Source: Glandiceps talaboti
Taxonomy: Eukaryota; Hemichordata; Enteropneusta; Spengelidae
Length of the DNA: 64,000 nt
NCBI RefSeq assembly: GCF_964340395.1
Contig: NC_135556.1
Location: forward strand, 3,217,501 to 3,281,500
Direction of reading: 5' to 3'
Shown: piece after piece, positions 1-15,799 of the stretch
Layout of the letters: every line of letters starts with the position of its first letter
How positions within the stretch are numbered: the stretch's first letter is position 1
Made by a program: the position numbers and the translations under genes
The notes under the pieces: model-generated
The model's database searches: none
What the model saw: only the letters and a program-made list of their open reading frames with translations
Told to the model about the DNA's origin: nothing

Positions 1-137
1 TATCATCAGCAGCAGCAGCTATGTAAAATCAAACGAAAATTCACTCTAGGTATATCAACTATAGATATCTTGTGCTGTAACGTCATAATATGCCTTCCTT
101 ATTATTTGTACTATTTATGTACTTAATATTTGTAATT

Positions 138-1134
138 ATTGAGGAAATTAAAGCAAAAGACCTGGGAGCAGTTGTCGCATTTGTAGACTTTAGAAAAGCC
201 TTCGACTCCATTAATCGACAAAAAATTATAGAAATACTGAAAGCCTATGGAGTCCCTAACAAGATAATTCATGCAATTAGGACTCTACCAAAATACAGAA
301 ATGCGAAATGCCACCAATAATTATGAACACCTAGGGCTAACAATCTTTGTACGAAGAAGCACTCGCTACCCTGCCAACTACCTCACAGATACAGACTTGG
401 CAGATGACATTGCACTTATATCAGATACCATTGAAGATGCACAAACCCTCCTCCAACGAGTTGAATCTGCTGCCATTGAAGTTGGACTTCATATAAATGA
501 ATATAAAAGAGAATTCGTAAGCTATAACCAGCATGGCCCATAAACAGCCTCAAAGGACACAACATCAAGAGACAAAATGACTTTCAATATCTAGGCGCAT
601 GATTGGATAGACTCAACACCAAAAGACATGGAAATCAGGAAATGGAAAGCCTGGTCTGCACTAAATGGACAACATCTGGAAATCAGACCTCCCAAGAAAT
701 CTCAAAATCCAGTTTTCCAGAGTTACTGTACGTTGAAAGCATTCTACTATATGGGGCAGAGAGCGGGGCTTAACAAAAACTCTAGAAACACGTCTAAATA
801 GATGCTACACACGACGACTAAGAGCAGCACTAAACATCAACTGGAGGCAACACTTAACAAATGCTCAACTATATAGACATCTACCTTTAATATCTGACAC
901 CCTACGAGAGCGAAGACTTAGATTTGCTGGCTACTGCTACCGAAGCAAACAAGAAATCGCAAACCTCCTCTTCTGGCAACCTAATCATGGCCGAAGAAGA
1001 AGAGGCCGCCCAGCAACAACCGACATCGAGCAACTGGAAATAGACACTGGCATAACGAGAAAGGAGCTGCAAAACATAATGCAGAACAGAGAGGTGTGAA
1101 GGCAACTCGTCAATGGTGTCCAGATGCCCCGACC

Positions 1135-1198
<64 letters not shown>
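138..1198 (+). mobile_element. Decayed LINE (non-LTR retrotransposon), 3' part of the reverse transcriptase
   Basis: Translated pieces match the reverse transcriptase of endonuclease-bearing LINEs. Around 170-215 there is FVDFRKAFDSIN, the first catalytic Asp block. Around 395-425 there is DTDLADDIALIS, the second Asp-Asp block with L in place of F/Y before ADD. A VGLHIN block follows, and then a 3' part in several frames ending in a short VNGVQMPRP stretch. The stretch expected between the two catalytic blocks is largely missing (an internal deletion near 300-330). Later parts carry several stops and frame changes, so the copy is dead. The element ends in a (GAT)n tail at 1135-1198, typical of LINE 3' ends. 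It lies in sense orientation within an intron of P4HA paralogue A. The exact LINE clade is not assigned. Confidence 0.85.
1135..1198 (+). repeat. (GAT)n tail of the LINE
   Basis: About 21 perfect GAT/TGA repeats directly follow the last LINE-like codons. LINEs often end in short microsatellite tails, so this is read as the element's 3' end. Confidence 0.85.
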
Positions 1199-1199
<1 letters not shown>

Positions 1200-1419
1200 A
1201 GTTGTACACGGGTCGAGATTCGAGAGACAGAATCACTATCAATATTATCAGTGCCACATGCAATACAGTACATGTGAGTAACACATTGGACGAAACACCA
1301 TGTGTCATGCAAATTTAGATGAAAAATTGAAAATAATAGCACAGAAAATTAGCATTAAAGCCATCTTACGTTATGTTAAATAATGCTAAGATTCACAACC
1401 AATTTATGATCTTACAATG

Positions 1420-1500
1420 AGAATAGCGTACATGAGAATAGCGTACCTGTGAATAGCGTACGGGAGAATAGCGTACCTGTGAATAGCGTACCTGTGAATA
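1420..1500 (+). repeat. 15-bp tandem repeat, about 5 copies
   Basis: The core GAATAGCGTAC recurs every 15 bases with small changes in the linker (CTGT, ATGA, GGGA). It lies about 100 bases before a P4HA exon acceptor. Confidence 0.9.
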
Positions 1501-1602
1501 AACCAAACATGCTTTAGTTTTGTTCTTGTAGTCTCAGCTCCAAATAAATTGCGTATACGACAACATTTATTACTATTTACCACAATGTTTTGTTTTCTAC
1601 AG

Positions 1603-1699
1603 AATGCAGCAGCGTTCTGGTGGAATCTCTTACCATCAGGGCAGGGTGATGTACGTACTTTACATGCTGGCTGTCCTGTATTACTAGGTTCAAAATGGG
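1603..1699 (+). CDS. P4HA: P4HA-A penultimate coding exon
   Basis: Acceptor ttttctacag, donor gtacgt, phase 0 in and phase 1 out. It carries the Fe-ligand His in LHAGCP and the 2-oxoglutarate Lys in GSKW. The Trp pair in FWWN replaces the FWYN of paralogue B. Confidence 0.92.
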
Positions 1700-2282
1700 G
1701 TACGTCTTGCTGTATACAAAGACTATTATATTATCAATGGTTGTAGAATCAGGAGTTTAATAATAATGTTGGGTTCTTATATAGCGCTTTCCCACTCCGT
1801 GCTCAAAGCGCTTTACAATTATTACCCCGGATCAGAACAGCACAACGGCCCTTTAGACTTCCTCAACTCCCCGGGGAGCATACAATCCATTGCAGCCATT
1901 TAAGCGCATAGGATTAAAGCCTTCACATTGCAACCTACATCCTACCAGGTCCCCAGTTATACAGCTGGGTTGACTGAGGCACAGTCGTGGTCTTGCCCAA
2001 GGACTTTGGCCACTCAGAAACAAACAGCAGGCAGCGACGGGGCTCGAACCTGCAACCTGTAGATTCGGTCACGCTAACTATTCACCCATCATGACTCCAC
2101 GTGGCTTTATTGCTCTGCGCCATGTCTACCTAAGAAACCAAAAACCCAAAGGAAATCATTTGACATTATCAAATTTATTGAATTTCATAATCTAATGTTT
2201 TTTGTTGTTGTGTAAATATGTTTCGATGCATAGACGTCGACAATACTGTAGGCGTGCGCAAATAACAGGGATCATCATCATC

Positions 2283-2316
<34 letters not shown>

Positions 2317-2624
2317 GCAACAACAGCAGCAACAACAACAACAACAACAACAACAACAACGACAACAATAACAGCGACAAAAGAAATAGCTGCAACGACA
2401 ACAATAAACTATACGCAACACTGCCAAGATCTGCCAAAGCAACGATCACCCTTCTGTCGACGAAGATAACGTTCACGTCAACTAAGTTCATTCAATAAAC
2501 GTTATTGTCATTCATTGTCATTCAATATCTGTGTATTTTATTTGGCATTTCAGTGGCTAATAAATGGATTCATAACATTGGACAAGAGTTCAGACGACAG
2601 TGTAGTCTCACTCCTGATAACTGA
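1603..2624 (+). CDS. P4HA: P4HA paralogue A, prolyl 4-hydroxylase alpha subunit, last two coding exons (5' part outside the window)
   Basis: The ER enzyme subunit hydroxylates Xaa-Pro-Gly prolines of procollagen, using Fe(II), 2-oxoglutarate, O2 and ascorbate, in a tetramer with protein disulfide isomerase. Visible coding exons are 1603-1699 and 2554-2624, each with an AG acceptor. The 97-nt penultimate exon encodes FWWNLLPSG and LHAGCPVLLGSKW. It holds the distal iron-binding His and the Lys that binds the 2-oxoglutarate C5 carboxylate. The last exon encodes ANKWIHNIGQEF, a conserved Cys and a stop. Exon length and phase equal those of the complete P4HA gene downstream. The matching exons share 22 of 33 residues, so this is a paralogue, not an assembly duplicate. 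The sites are intact and the splice signals good (gtacgt donor, tttcag acceptor). Everything 5' of the penultimate exon lies left of base 1 or was not found. Confidence 0.9.
1757..2108 (-). mobile_element. tRNA-derived SINE, antisense, in the last intron of P4HA-A
   Basis: On the minus strand the unit starts near 2105. It has a tRNA-like head with a B-box match (GGTTCGAGCC, about 2040-2050) and a plausible but weaker A-box (around TAGTTAGCG, 2070-2085). A body follows, ending in AAAGCGCTATATAAG and a short ATT-rich tail at 1757-1768. A related end (GGCGCTCTATAAG plus an ATT-rich tail) occurs at 7083-7240. The internal pol III boxes and the tail make a SINE the best reading. The family name is not assigned. 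Confidence 0.7.
2279..2375 (+). repeat. (CAA)n microsatellite
   Basis: A CAA run with a few CAG/CGA interruptions, in the last intron of P4HA-A. Open frames across it (poly-Asn, poly-Leu) are repeat artefacts. Confidence 0.95.
2554..2624 (+). CDS. P4HA: P4HA-A last coding exon
   Basis: Acceptor tttggcatttcag, entering in phase 1. It encodes ANKWIHNIGQEFRRQC and a short tail to TGA at 2622-2624. The Cys matches the C-terminal Cys of the second conserved P4HA disulfide. Confidence 0.92.
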
Positions 2625-2716
2625 TGAAGTCGGGACAACTACCATTTACAGAAGTGTGCGAGGGATTTGGCATGCACTTACAAAGTTAACTATTTGATTG
2701 ATGTTAGAAGGAAGGA

Positions 2717-2722
2717 AATAAA
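2717..2722 (+). terminator. Candidate poly(A) signal of P4HA-A
   Basis: AATAAA, 93 bases after the stop codon. It is the first such hexamer downstream and so a reasonable 3' end signal. There is no transcript evidence. Confidence 0.5.
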
Positions 2723-2874
2723 GGGTCGAATTAAATTCTACTATTTCATTAAATTGTTCATTTTCAAACTCTCACTTATTCATTTGTCCAATGCCATCCA
2801 CCCTACACCCTCCCCATCACACCCTACCCATTTGTATCTATACCGCAGTATTCACTCATCACTTATACACATTC

Positions 2875-3495
2875 ATGACATTGTATATTCCGCCAACTCT
2901 ACCACCATCGACGTTCTCATCACTTACACACATTGTATATTCCGCCAACTCTACCACCGTCGACGTTCTCATCACTTACACACATTGTATATTCCGTCAA
3001 CTCCACCACCGTCGACGTTCTCATCACTTACATACATTGTATATTCCGCCAACTCTACCACCATCGACGTTTTCATCACGTACACACATTGTATATTCCA
3101 CCAACTCTACCACCGTCGACGTTCTCATCACTTACATACATTGTATATTCCGCCAACTCTACCACCGTCGACGTTCTCATCACTTACATACATTGTATAT
3201 TCCGCCAACTCTACCACCGTCGACGTTCTCATCACTTACATACATTGTATATTCCGCCAACTCTACCACCGTCGACGTTCTCATCACTTACATACATTGT
3301 ATATTCCGCCAACTCTACCACCTTCGACGTTTTCATCACGTACACACATTGTATATTCCGCCAACTCTACCACCGTCGACGTTTTCATCACGTACACACA
3401 TTGTGTATTCCGCCAACTCCACCACCGTCGACGTTTTCATCACGTACACACATTGTATATTCCGCCAACTCCACCACCGTCGACGTTCTCACCAT
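2875..3495 (+). repeat. 52-bp tandem array, about 12 copies
   Basis: The core ATTGTATATTCCGCCAACTC, a CCACCGTCGACGTT block and a CATCAC linker recur every 52 bases with few changes (for example from 2881, 2933 and 2985). The unit length is not a multiple of three and the unit lacks forward stops. All three plus frames are therefore open and give shifted copies of the same peptide. This is minisatellite DNA, not a gene. It lies just after the P4HA-A 3' end. Confidence 0.95.
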
Positions 3496-3693
3496 CCATT
3501 CATTAATTGGATCCGACGTTTTGACTGATTCTCTCTTTAATTGCCATCTTACCGTTTATTGATCACTTGATGAGTTTGTTCATTTGTAAGACTTGTTATA
3601 TTTCAATTTGTCTTGCCAAAGTGTAATAAACGTCACCAGGATTCTTCGCATTGTTTTGTTATTTATAGAACCTTGTCCTAGTTATACATTTAG

Positions 3694-7082
<3,389 letters not shown>

Positions 7083-7240
7083 CTACGTCAAATAGATAAT
7101 AATTATAATAATTATAATAATAGTACATGATAATAATAATAATTGTAATAATACTACTACTAATAATAATAACAATATATAAGCACTTATAGAGCGCCTT
7201 ATATCCAGAAAGTGTTCATAGGCGCGTAACAGGAAATATT
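7083..7240 (-). mobile_element. ATT-rich tail and 3' end of an interspersed repeat (SINE-like), antisense
   Basis: Read on the minus strand the segment ends GGCGCTCTATAAGTGCTTAT and then an ATT-rich run (7083-7172). The SINE at 1757-2108 ends in a similar way (AGCGCTATATAAG plus ATT), so this looks like a second, truncated copy of a related tail. Adjacent sequence to about 7450 may belong to the same element. Confidence 0.5.
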
Positions 7241-7710
7241 AAAATGAGACAAATCAAGAAAAAACCCACAAAAAACCACTGTAAAAACGTGAAGATTAAA
7301 CTAGCAAAGAAAGCAATTGTACGCAAGTTAAAATGGCAAGAGATGCATATTAAAAAATAAACTAAGGTCTGATAGATGGTGAAAAAGTCAATACCAACTT
7401 ATTTATTTGCCATAGGCCTGTTTAAAAAGGTGAGTTTTAAGATTGGACTTAAAAGAAATCACTGTTTTACATTTCCGTGTATCTAGTAGGCCAAGTCTTG
7501 GTGACTTATCATGGGGACAATGTTTGTGGAATATGAATGCAAAATATCAAACAGTCCAGGGATTCAAATTTAACTCGGTGGACCCTAAACTGTTTCATAT
7601 GCTTATCCTCGTGGTGAGATTTTGTTATACAGTGACGTACATAGCTAACTAAGCACCCACACTCACTTTTACATGTTGCCTCACTCACTTTTAAATATTG
7701 GAAGCCTTAT

Positions 7711-7745
7711 TGTCTTGTCTTGTCTTGTCTTGTCTTGTCTTGTCT
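7711..7745 (+). repeat. (TGTCT)n pentamer repeat
   Basis: Seven perfect copies of TGTCT. Confidence 0.95.
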
Positions 7746-7746
7746 G

Positions 7747-9008
7747 TTACTGTACAAAACGCCAGACGTGGCTATACACGTACAGTTCGTCATGCATCGC
7801 AGTTAAAATTCCCTTTAATGTAAAATTCCCTTACACCCTTCAGGTGTCATGAACAACCGAAGTGTGTGACAAAAACCTGGCAAATATTAGCGCAATGTAG
7901 ATTTTGTTGCATATGCTTGCTTTTCATCGTCCTATTATCTTCTAGTTCCAAGGTATGCATTTAATTTACAACAACAAACATTTTAAATAAATCACACTTT
8001 TATTTGAAAAAAAAGCTAACTATTTAAGAAAGTGAAAAGATCAACTCCCAATGCATTGTTATACACTTACTCTATGGTAATGGTATGCTCCTATACATGA
8101 TTCAAATGTGTGGTGTGTTCTATAAATTCTACCAACGACTGAAATCTGAAACATTGGTAATCAGCTGCAGATGCAGGAAACAATTTTTTTTCGATGGAGC
8201 AATTACATTGTTGCTGCTTAACATAAATTGAATTATCACGATTGCTAACCTTTTGACGTTAAAAGTCCATGAACCAATTAAAATGCAATGACTTATGACT
8301 AAGAGACGCCAATAACGAGTCCAGTTGTGTTTTTTCCGAATAATTTATTACACCAACGTTGTAAATTGTGGGTTGAGGTGTTATTATGTCACTTGGTATT
8401 TAATTGTCAAACTACAAATGGCCGGTTTGTACCATCTGAAAGCTAAGTAACCCTTAGCAGTAACTTGATAAAATTGTGGGCACCATTCCATTGATGTCAC
8501 TTTTTCATATCGGAAGTTCTGGGCCAATACTTGTACTGCAAACGTCATCATTTAGAACGTGTGATACTGTGTGTGTCAACGCAACCGTCGATTTCAACCA
8601 TAGCCCGTCACCCAGGCTCTATTTTATATTAAGAAAGTATTGATGTTAACAGAATCACATCTGTCATTAATAAGTTTAGGCACAAATACAAAGCGATAGA
8701 TGCCGAGTTCATAACCTATCTCAATACTACATTATTTTGCTAACCTAACGGGTATTTTGATTTTTGATTTTTACTCTCCTCCATGTCGTCTTTGGACGAG
8801 TGAATAGTTAAAAAAATCAAAAATTTCAGTTAGTGTTAATAGAAATATTGTAGTAGTGTTAGTCCTACACGTCTACAGTTAGGCTATTGAGTTTAGGTTC
8901 CTCACAATTTTACGAGTGTTATCAACTGGGCTTTGTAACGTGAAAAATGTAAAGTGGTGAGTGATTTGTCACTATACTGACAGTAAACCCAATTACATAT
9001 AATGAATG
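7747..9008. other. Intergenic stretch, nothing recognised
   Basis: AT-rich DNA between the pentamer repeat and the (TA)n tract that borders the Penelope-like element. No exon with family resemblance and no clear repeat was seen. Confidence 0.6.
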
Positions 9009-10290
<1,282 letters not shown>

Positions 10291-10302
10291 TACCGTTGTG
10301 TG

Positions 10303-10303
<1 letters not shown>

Positions 10304-10349
<46 letters not shown>
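10304..10349 (+). repeat. (TA)n tract on the 5' side of the PLE
   Basis: About 23 TA copies, just outside the truncated 5' end of the minus-strand Penelope-like element. Confidence 0.95.
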
Positions 10350-10353
<4 letters not shown>

Positions 10354-10819
10354 CACTGTGTAACGGCTCCTGTGTATCTTACTCGATACTGTACTATTAT
10401 TAATAGTTATACCGCTCTACATGTATATGTATTGAGCACTGTTTGCTCCAGTTTGGACACATTGTATATGCTGAATATATACATATATACTATCACATCA
10501 GTCGCATTCAAACTCGTGCACGCACATTGGATATTTAACACGGATGTCATCGCCTATTTTCTTACTCTAAACTTTCAGCATGTTATTCATGACATCCGCT
10601 ACGGATCAGTACGGTATCCAGGGGTCTGTTAGTAGGGACTAATCAGTCACTTCAGCCGGGGGACGGAGGAATTTTTCATCGGTACAACAAGACGTCTGTG
10701 AACCCCCGCCCTTCCAAAAACCAAAGTACGACGACATCCCACCCATTACTGATTATAAAAATCATACCCTCATTTCCACATAGGGGTTGAAATATTCTTA
10801 CATAGAGAGTAAACTAGCT

Positions 10820-11115
10820 GACATATATTTACAGAATAATAAAGAAAACACACACCACCATATATTTACAGAGTAATAAACAAAACAACACCCCCTTATA
10901 TTTACATAATAATAAACAAAACACACACCATTTATTTACAGAATAAACAAAACACCACCACCACCACCACCACCACCACCACCACCACCACCACCACCAT
11001 ATATTCACAGAGTAATAAACAAAACAACACCCCAATATATTTACAGAATAAACAAAAAACACACCACCATATATTTACAGAGTAATAAACAAAACACACA
11101 CCACCATATATTTAC
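10820..11115 (+). repeat. Irregular minisatellite (about 30-35 bp) containing a (CCA)n tract
   Basis: Units of the form ATATATTTACAGAGTAATAA, then ACAAAACA and a CACCACC linker, repeat with variable linkers. At about 10,951-11,000 the CACCACC linker has expanded into a perfect (CCA)n run. The sequence suggests the trinucleotide tract grew from within the minisatellite. Confidence 0.85.
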
Positions 11116-12003
11116 AATTACTCTCGATAAAATATGACATGATTAAAATGTTCACCCGTCGTCATCATGCAATCCCCATGTTTTACTTGAGTGTACCCTC
11201 ACATGAATTCCAATTGTACTTGAAACTTATACATTGACTAGAATTGGTATGATTAGCTGCTGTGTTGTAACATTGATGTTTCGTGTTTATCTGTTTAGAT
11301 GTATAGACATAATTATTTGATGTATATGTTTGATATCAATCTAATTCATCTGTGTATTTTCTCAATGTACAATAATTGGACACTATCTAAACTAGTTGGA
11401 ATCGTTACAGGAAATCGATACAGACTCCAAAAGTTGAACCGTGACCAGAAAGAGGAGTTAACGTAATATTTGTGTGACCTTCTGTTTAACCTGACGATAA
11501 CGGTCTCTGTACACGTCTTACGTTAGACATCGACATTCATACAAGTCTTAAATCTTCACAACCCAACTCATTCATAGAAATATACCTCATTACTAGCCAT
11601 ATGGAATATATTTTGCCCAGGGATGTACTTAAAACTAGAATTCTTTGCTATTGTGCGGTCTGGCTGGCTGTCAAAACCAAGGTCATTGATTATGTTTAGT
11701 TGACACGTTTTAGAGGATTTGTGGTAAGACGCCTTGTCATTCTAGTGGAGTTGAGGCTTGGAATGGGGAGTATGGAAGGGGGGGGGGGGGGGGCTATGAC
11801 ATTGAAAAGCGCCGAGTACTTTTCAGTTGATGAGTGTAAGTGTTTTTATTTTAATGTGATATTCGTTGTTTTTATTTTAGGTGTTTATTTTTTGTCAGTC
11901 TTTCATTACGAGTACACTTTTAGTTTAGGCATGCTGTGGTGTTTGTCTTGAACAATTTTATTGTTGGAGCCTGTAAATGGGATTTGTCCTGTAGGTCACC
12001 CTT
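11116..12003. other. Intergenic stretch, nothing recognised but a possible LINE-type 3' tail
   Basis: No gene seen. The segment before the ATAA run at about 12,004 reads CCTGTAGGTCACCCTTGGAAATAAATAA. It resembles the 3' ends of LINE-like repeats that finish in (ATAA)n, but no coding part is seen. Confidence 0.4.
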
Positions 12004-12050
12004 GGAAATAAATAAGTAAATAAATAAATAAATAAATAAATAGATAAATA
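12004..12050 (+). repeat. (AAAT)n microsatellite
   Basis: An (AAAT)n run with a few TAGA interruptions. Confidence 0.9.
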
Positions 12051-12539
12051 CTCATACCTTATAGTTTACCGTATACAATACTTTGGTTTACTAATTGTAA
12101 CAAAACCTTTTTTAGTATATTCTGTGAGAGACTACATTAAATCTCTTTACAAGTGTTAATATATGTTTTCAGCGAATCGTATTTGCTCATAATTAATCAC
12201 TTCAGAGTTCACACAAAAACATTTAATTTCTGTTCGTTGTCTGAGATTACTTGTACAGGGAGACCTCGGGCGAAAGAACCTGATTTGAGTGAAAAGAATT
12301 GACATCTGAGACCACAATAGACAAGACTGAGACTATGATGTACCAAGTATTCTTGCATAGCTGTAAGGCATTTCAGGTTTCAACAAATGTCGAATCCTAG
12401 CAATAGCATCCAAAGTTTGTTTTGTGCTGTTGCATAGCAACCAATTATATTTAAATTCACACAACGTCTTAGATTACGCAGGATTAATACTGCGATAAAA
12501 TAGTTAATTACTTACAATAGCAAACTTTAAACTTATGGC

Positions 12540-13830
12540 TGTAGGTATTGTTGGTATGCTGGTATGGTATTATAGGTATTGTATAGTGGTAGGTATTGTT
12601 GGTATGCTGGTATGGTATTATAGGTATTGTATAGTGGTAGGTATTGTTGGTATGCTGGTGTATTAGGGGTATTGTATAGTGGTAGGTATTGTTGGTATGC
12701 TGGTATGATATTAGAGGTATTGTATAGTGGTAGGTATTGTTGGTATGCTGGTATGGTATTATAGGTATTGTATAGTGGTAGGTATTGTTGGTATGGTGGT
12801 ATGGTATTATAGGTATTGTATAGTGGTAGGTATTGTTGGTATGCTGGTGTATTATGGGTATTGTATAGTGGTAGGTATTGTTGGTATGCTGGTATGGTAT
12901 TATAGGTATTGTATAGTGGTAGGTATTGTTGGTATGCTGGTATATTATGGGTATTGTATAGTGGTAGGTATTGTTGGTATGCTGGTATATTATGGGTATT
13001 GTAAAGCGGTAGGTATTGTTGGTATGCTGGTATATTATGGGTATTGTATAGTGGTAGGTAATTGTTGGTATGCTGGTATATTATGGGTATTGTAAAGCGG
13101 TAGGTATTGTTGGTATGCTGGTATATTATGGGCATTGTATAGTGGTAGGTATTGTTGGTATGCTGGTATATTATGGGTATTGTATAGTGGTAGGTATTGT
13201 TGGTATGCTGGCATGGTACTATGGGTATTGTATAGTGGTAGGTATTGTTGGTATGCTGGTATGATATTATGGGTATTGTATAATGGTAGGTATTGTTGGT
13301 ATGCTGGTATATTATGGGTATTGTATAGTGGTTGGTATTATTAGTATGCTGGTATGATATTATGGGTATTGTATTGTGGTAGGTATTGTTGGTATGCTAG
13401 TATGGTACTATGGGTATTGTATAGTGGTAGGTATTGTTGGTATGATATGGTATTAGAGGTATTGTATAGTGGTAGGTATTGTTGGTATGCTGGTATATTA
13501 GAGGTATTGTATAGTGGTAGGTATTGTTGGTATGCTGGTATGGTATTAGGGGTATTGTATAGTGGTAGGTAATTGTTGGTATGCTGGTATATTATGGGTA
13601 TTGTATAGTGGTAGGTATTGTTGGTATGCTGGTATGGTATTATGGGTATTGTATAGTGGTAGGTATTGTTGGTATGCTGGTATATTATGGGTATTGTATA
13701 GTGGTAGGTATTGTTGGTATGCTGGTGTATTAGGGGTATTGTATAGTGGTAGGTATTGTTGGTATGCTGGTATGGTATTATGGGTATTGTATAGTGGTAA
13801 ATATTGTTGGTATGGTATTATGGGTATTTT
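12540..13830 (+). repeat. 45/48-bp tandem array, about 27 copies
   Basis: The repeated unit is GTAGGTATTGTTGGTATGCTGG plus a variable link ending GGTATTGTATAGTG. Units of 45 and 48 bp alternate irregularly, and both are multiples of three. Long frames therefore stay open on both strands (for example about 200 codons on the minus strand, with repeating IPAYQQYLPLYNT). There is no start or signal context, no exon neighbours and no known family. It is read as non-coding minisatellite DNA. Confidence 0.93.
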
Positions 13831-15463
13831 GTATACATTTGATAGTTGTGGGCTGGGGCCATGCATTCTGTATATCTAGCAATAAACGTTGTGCATAGCA
13901 GACGTCAAATATTGAAGACGTCATTACAGTATTCCCCCCCCCCCCCATTACAAAAACAGAAAAAGATTGGACAGGGACGACCTTTCCACTTAATTAAGAC
14001 ATTAGCCTTAACCCCACTGAACTTAACATTGAGACGTGATTCAGTTGATCCCCATGATACAATGTACATGAGGCTAGCTCACGAATGATAGAATGTAAAC
14101 AAAGGAGACAGAACACACACACGTGCATGCATGGGTTTAGATTGGTATTCAGCTTTATTTGAGGAGATATCTTGAAATGAAATCAATCTTGTTTGGACAG
14201 GGTCACTTTGGGAGAGATGTAGAAAGCCGGAGGGTATATATCGGCACATTGGTAAACCATTTTATACGTCTAGTTCGTGAGAAAGGTAGTGAACAAACAG
14301 ACAGCATGTCTGATAAAACCCTTGACGATAATGGATCCGTAATTATGGTCGTTAGGCCAAACTGGGACAATAGTGATGTTTTGCCGAGAAGTTGAGTCGT
14401 CATGGAATCGTACTTTATCAGGAACTTCGATTCACACAGTGCATAGAGTGAGACTAATTTAACTGAACTGTATGGGTTTCCATTGGAATTCATATTATTT
14501 CCACCTTGGTCGTGAAGTATGCACTACTAGCACTTTGACCTCTGATGATGAAATACTGCCCCCAAAGCTATCGGGATTTATCCGATTAACATTTGTTTCA
14601 AAGCCTCTCAAATAAAACATTCGCAACCTTCGTCATTTTGAAATGTGACACCTGCATCCATTGAATTAGCAGTGTTATTGTTGTTATAGGCGGCACCGGC
14701 ACTCCTCTTTGACGATGGTTCTACTCGTGCCCGACCGCTATAGCTGTTAATATATAGCACCTCATGTTTCTTATACTGTGCGTGTACCAAACGTTTATAG
14801 TTGGTAATTGGAACTCAAAGTGGAGAGAGGTTTTTAAGCAAAGATAAAGGGTTTTGGTAAAACAATTAAAGTCAAATACTATGTAGTAATCCCTACGTGA
14901 CGTTCGCGTTTAAGTTAACCTTGAATAGATATACCAAGTAATCCGAACGATTACATGTAGATATTTGGTAATTCAACACTGGTGTATATCAAATGTACTT
15001 TTAAAACTGTATAAAACAATGTGTTTGATTATTTGGGCAATAATGTTTATAAATACCAAGTTCGGACTATCCTGCACAACTTCATGGTCTAGTTCAAACT
15101 TTGGCAGAACACACGTTTTCGTTTTGTGTTGGCTGAAAAAGATTTGTGGATAAGGTTAAGTAAACAAGACGGTGACGACAGTTCATCTTAAAATAACTGA
15201 ACTGCCATTGAGGTCCTTCCAATTGGATATAGCTTTTGAAGGGTAAAATTCAATACCACTTTCTATACCTTATTATTGCTGCATCGAAAGGCAAGAATGG
15301 CAGTACCGTATTGGTGACAACACATTATTATAGTATCAGCATCACTTACAGGTTCTATTAAATCTCATGTAGGAATGACGGTAATAGGGTCGAGTCGTAC
15401 TATCAGGGGGGGGGAGGGGGGAGCATTATTATAGATAGACGCGGACCATGAGGGGCAATGCAG
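13831..15463. other. Intergenic stretch, nothing recognised
   Basis: Contains a C run at about 13,934-13,946 and only short anonymous frames. No exon was supported. Confidence 0.6.
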
Positions 15464-15476
15464 GTTTTCATGTTGA

Positions 15477-15478
<2 letters not shown>

Positions 15479-15574
<96 letters not shown>

Positions 15575-15655
15575 GAAACAGAGACAGAGACAGACACAGA
15601 CAGACAAACAAACAAACAAACAAACAAACAAACAAACAAACAAACAAACAAACAG
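15479..15655 (+). repeat. Compound microsatellite (GA)n-(CAGA)n-(AAAC)n
   Basis: (GA)n to about 15,534, then (CAGA)n to about 15,575, a short mixed link, and (AAAC)n at about 15,605-15,655. GA-rich low-complexity DNA continues to about 15,800. The frames across it encode repeated Arg-Glu, Leu-Ser or Cys-Leu-Phe-Val and are artefacts. Confidence 0.95.
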
Positions 15656-15799
15656 AAAAGACAGTGAGATACACACAGAGGAAAGAGAGAGACAGAGTGG
15701 GGGCAGAGAGGGAAGCAGATCGAGAGAGAGAGGGGAAGAGTAAGACAAACACAGAAAACTGGGACAGGCACTACATGCAGACAGATGGAGAGGGACGAA

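Noticed and set aside
2667-3562. Three overlapping plus-strand frames of 209-279 codons
   Set aside because: They are the 52-bp tandem array read in its three open frames. The peptides are shifted copies of each other, without exon signals or family resemblance.
12533-13879. Frames of up to 200 codons with PAYQQYLPLYN or GRYCWYAG repeats
   Set aside because: Translation of the 45/48-bp array on either strand. No promoter, splice or homology support.
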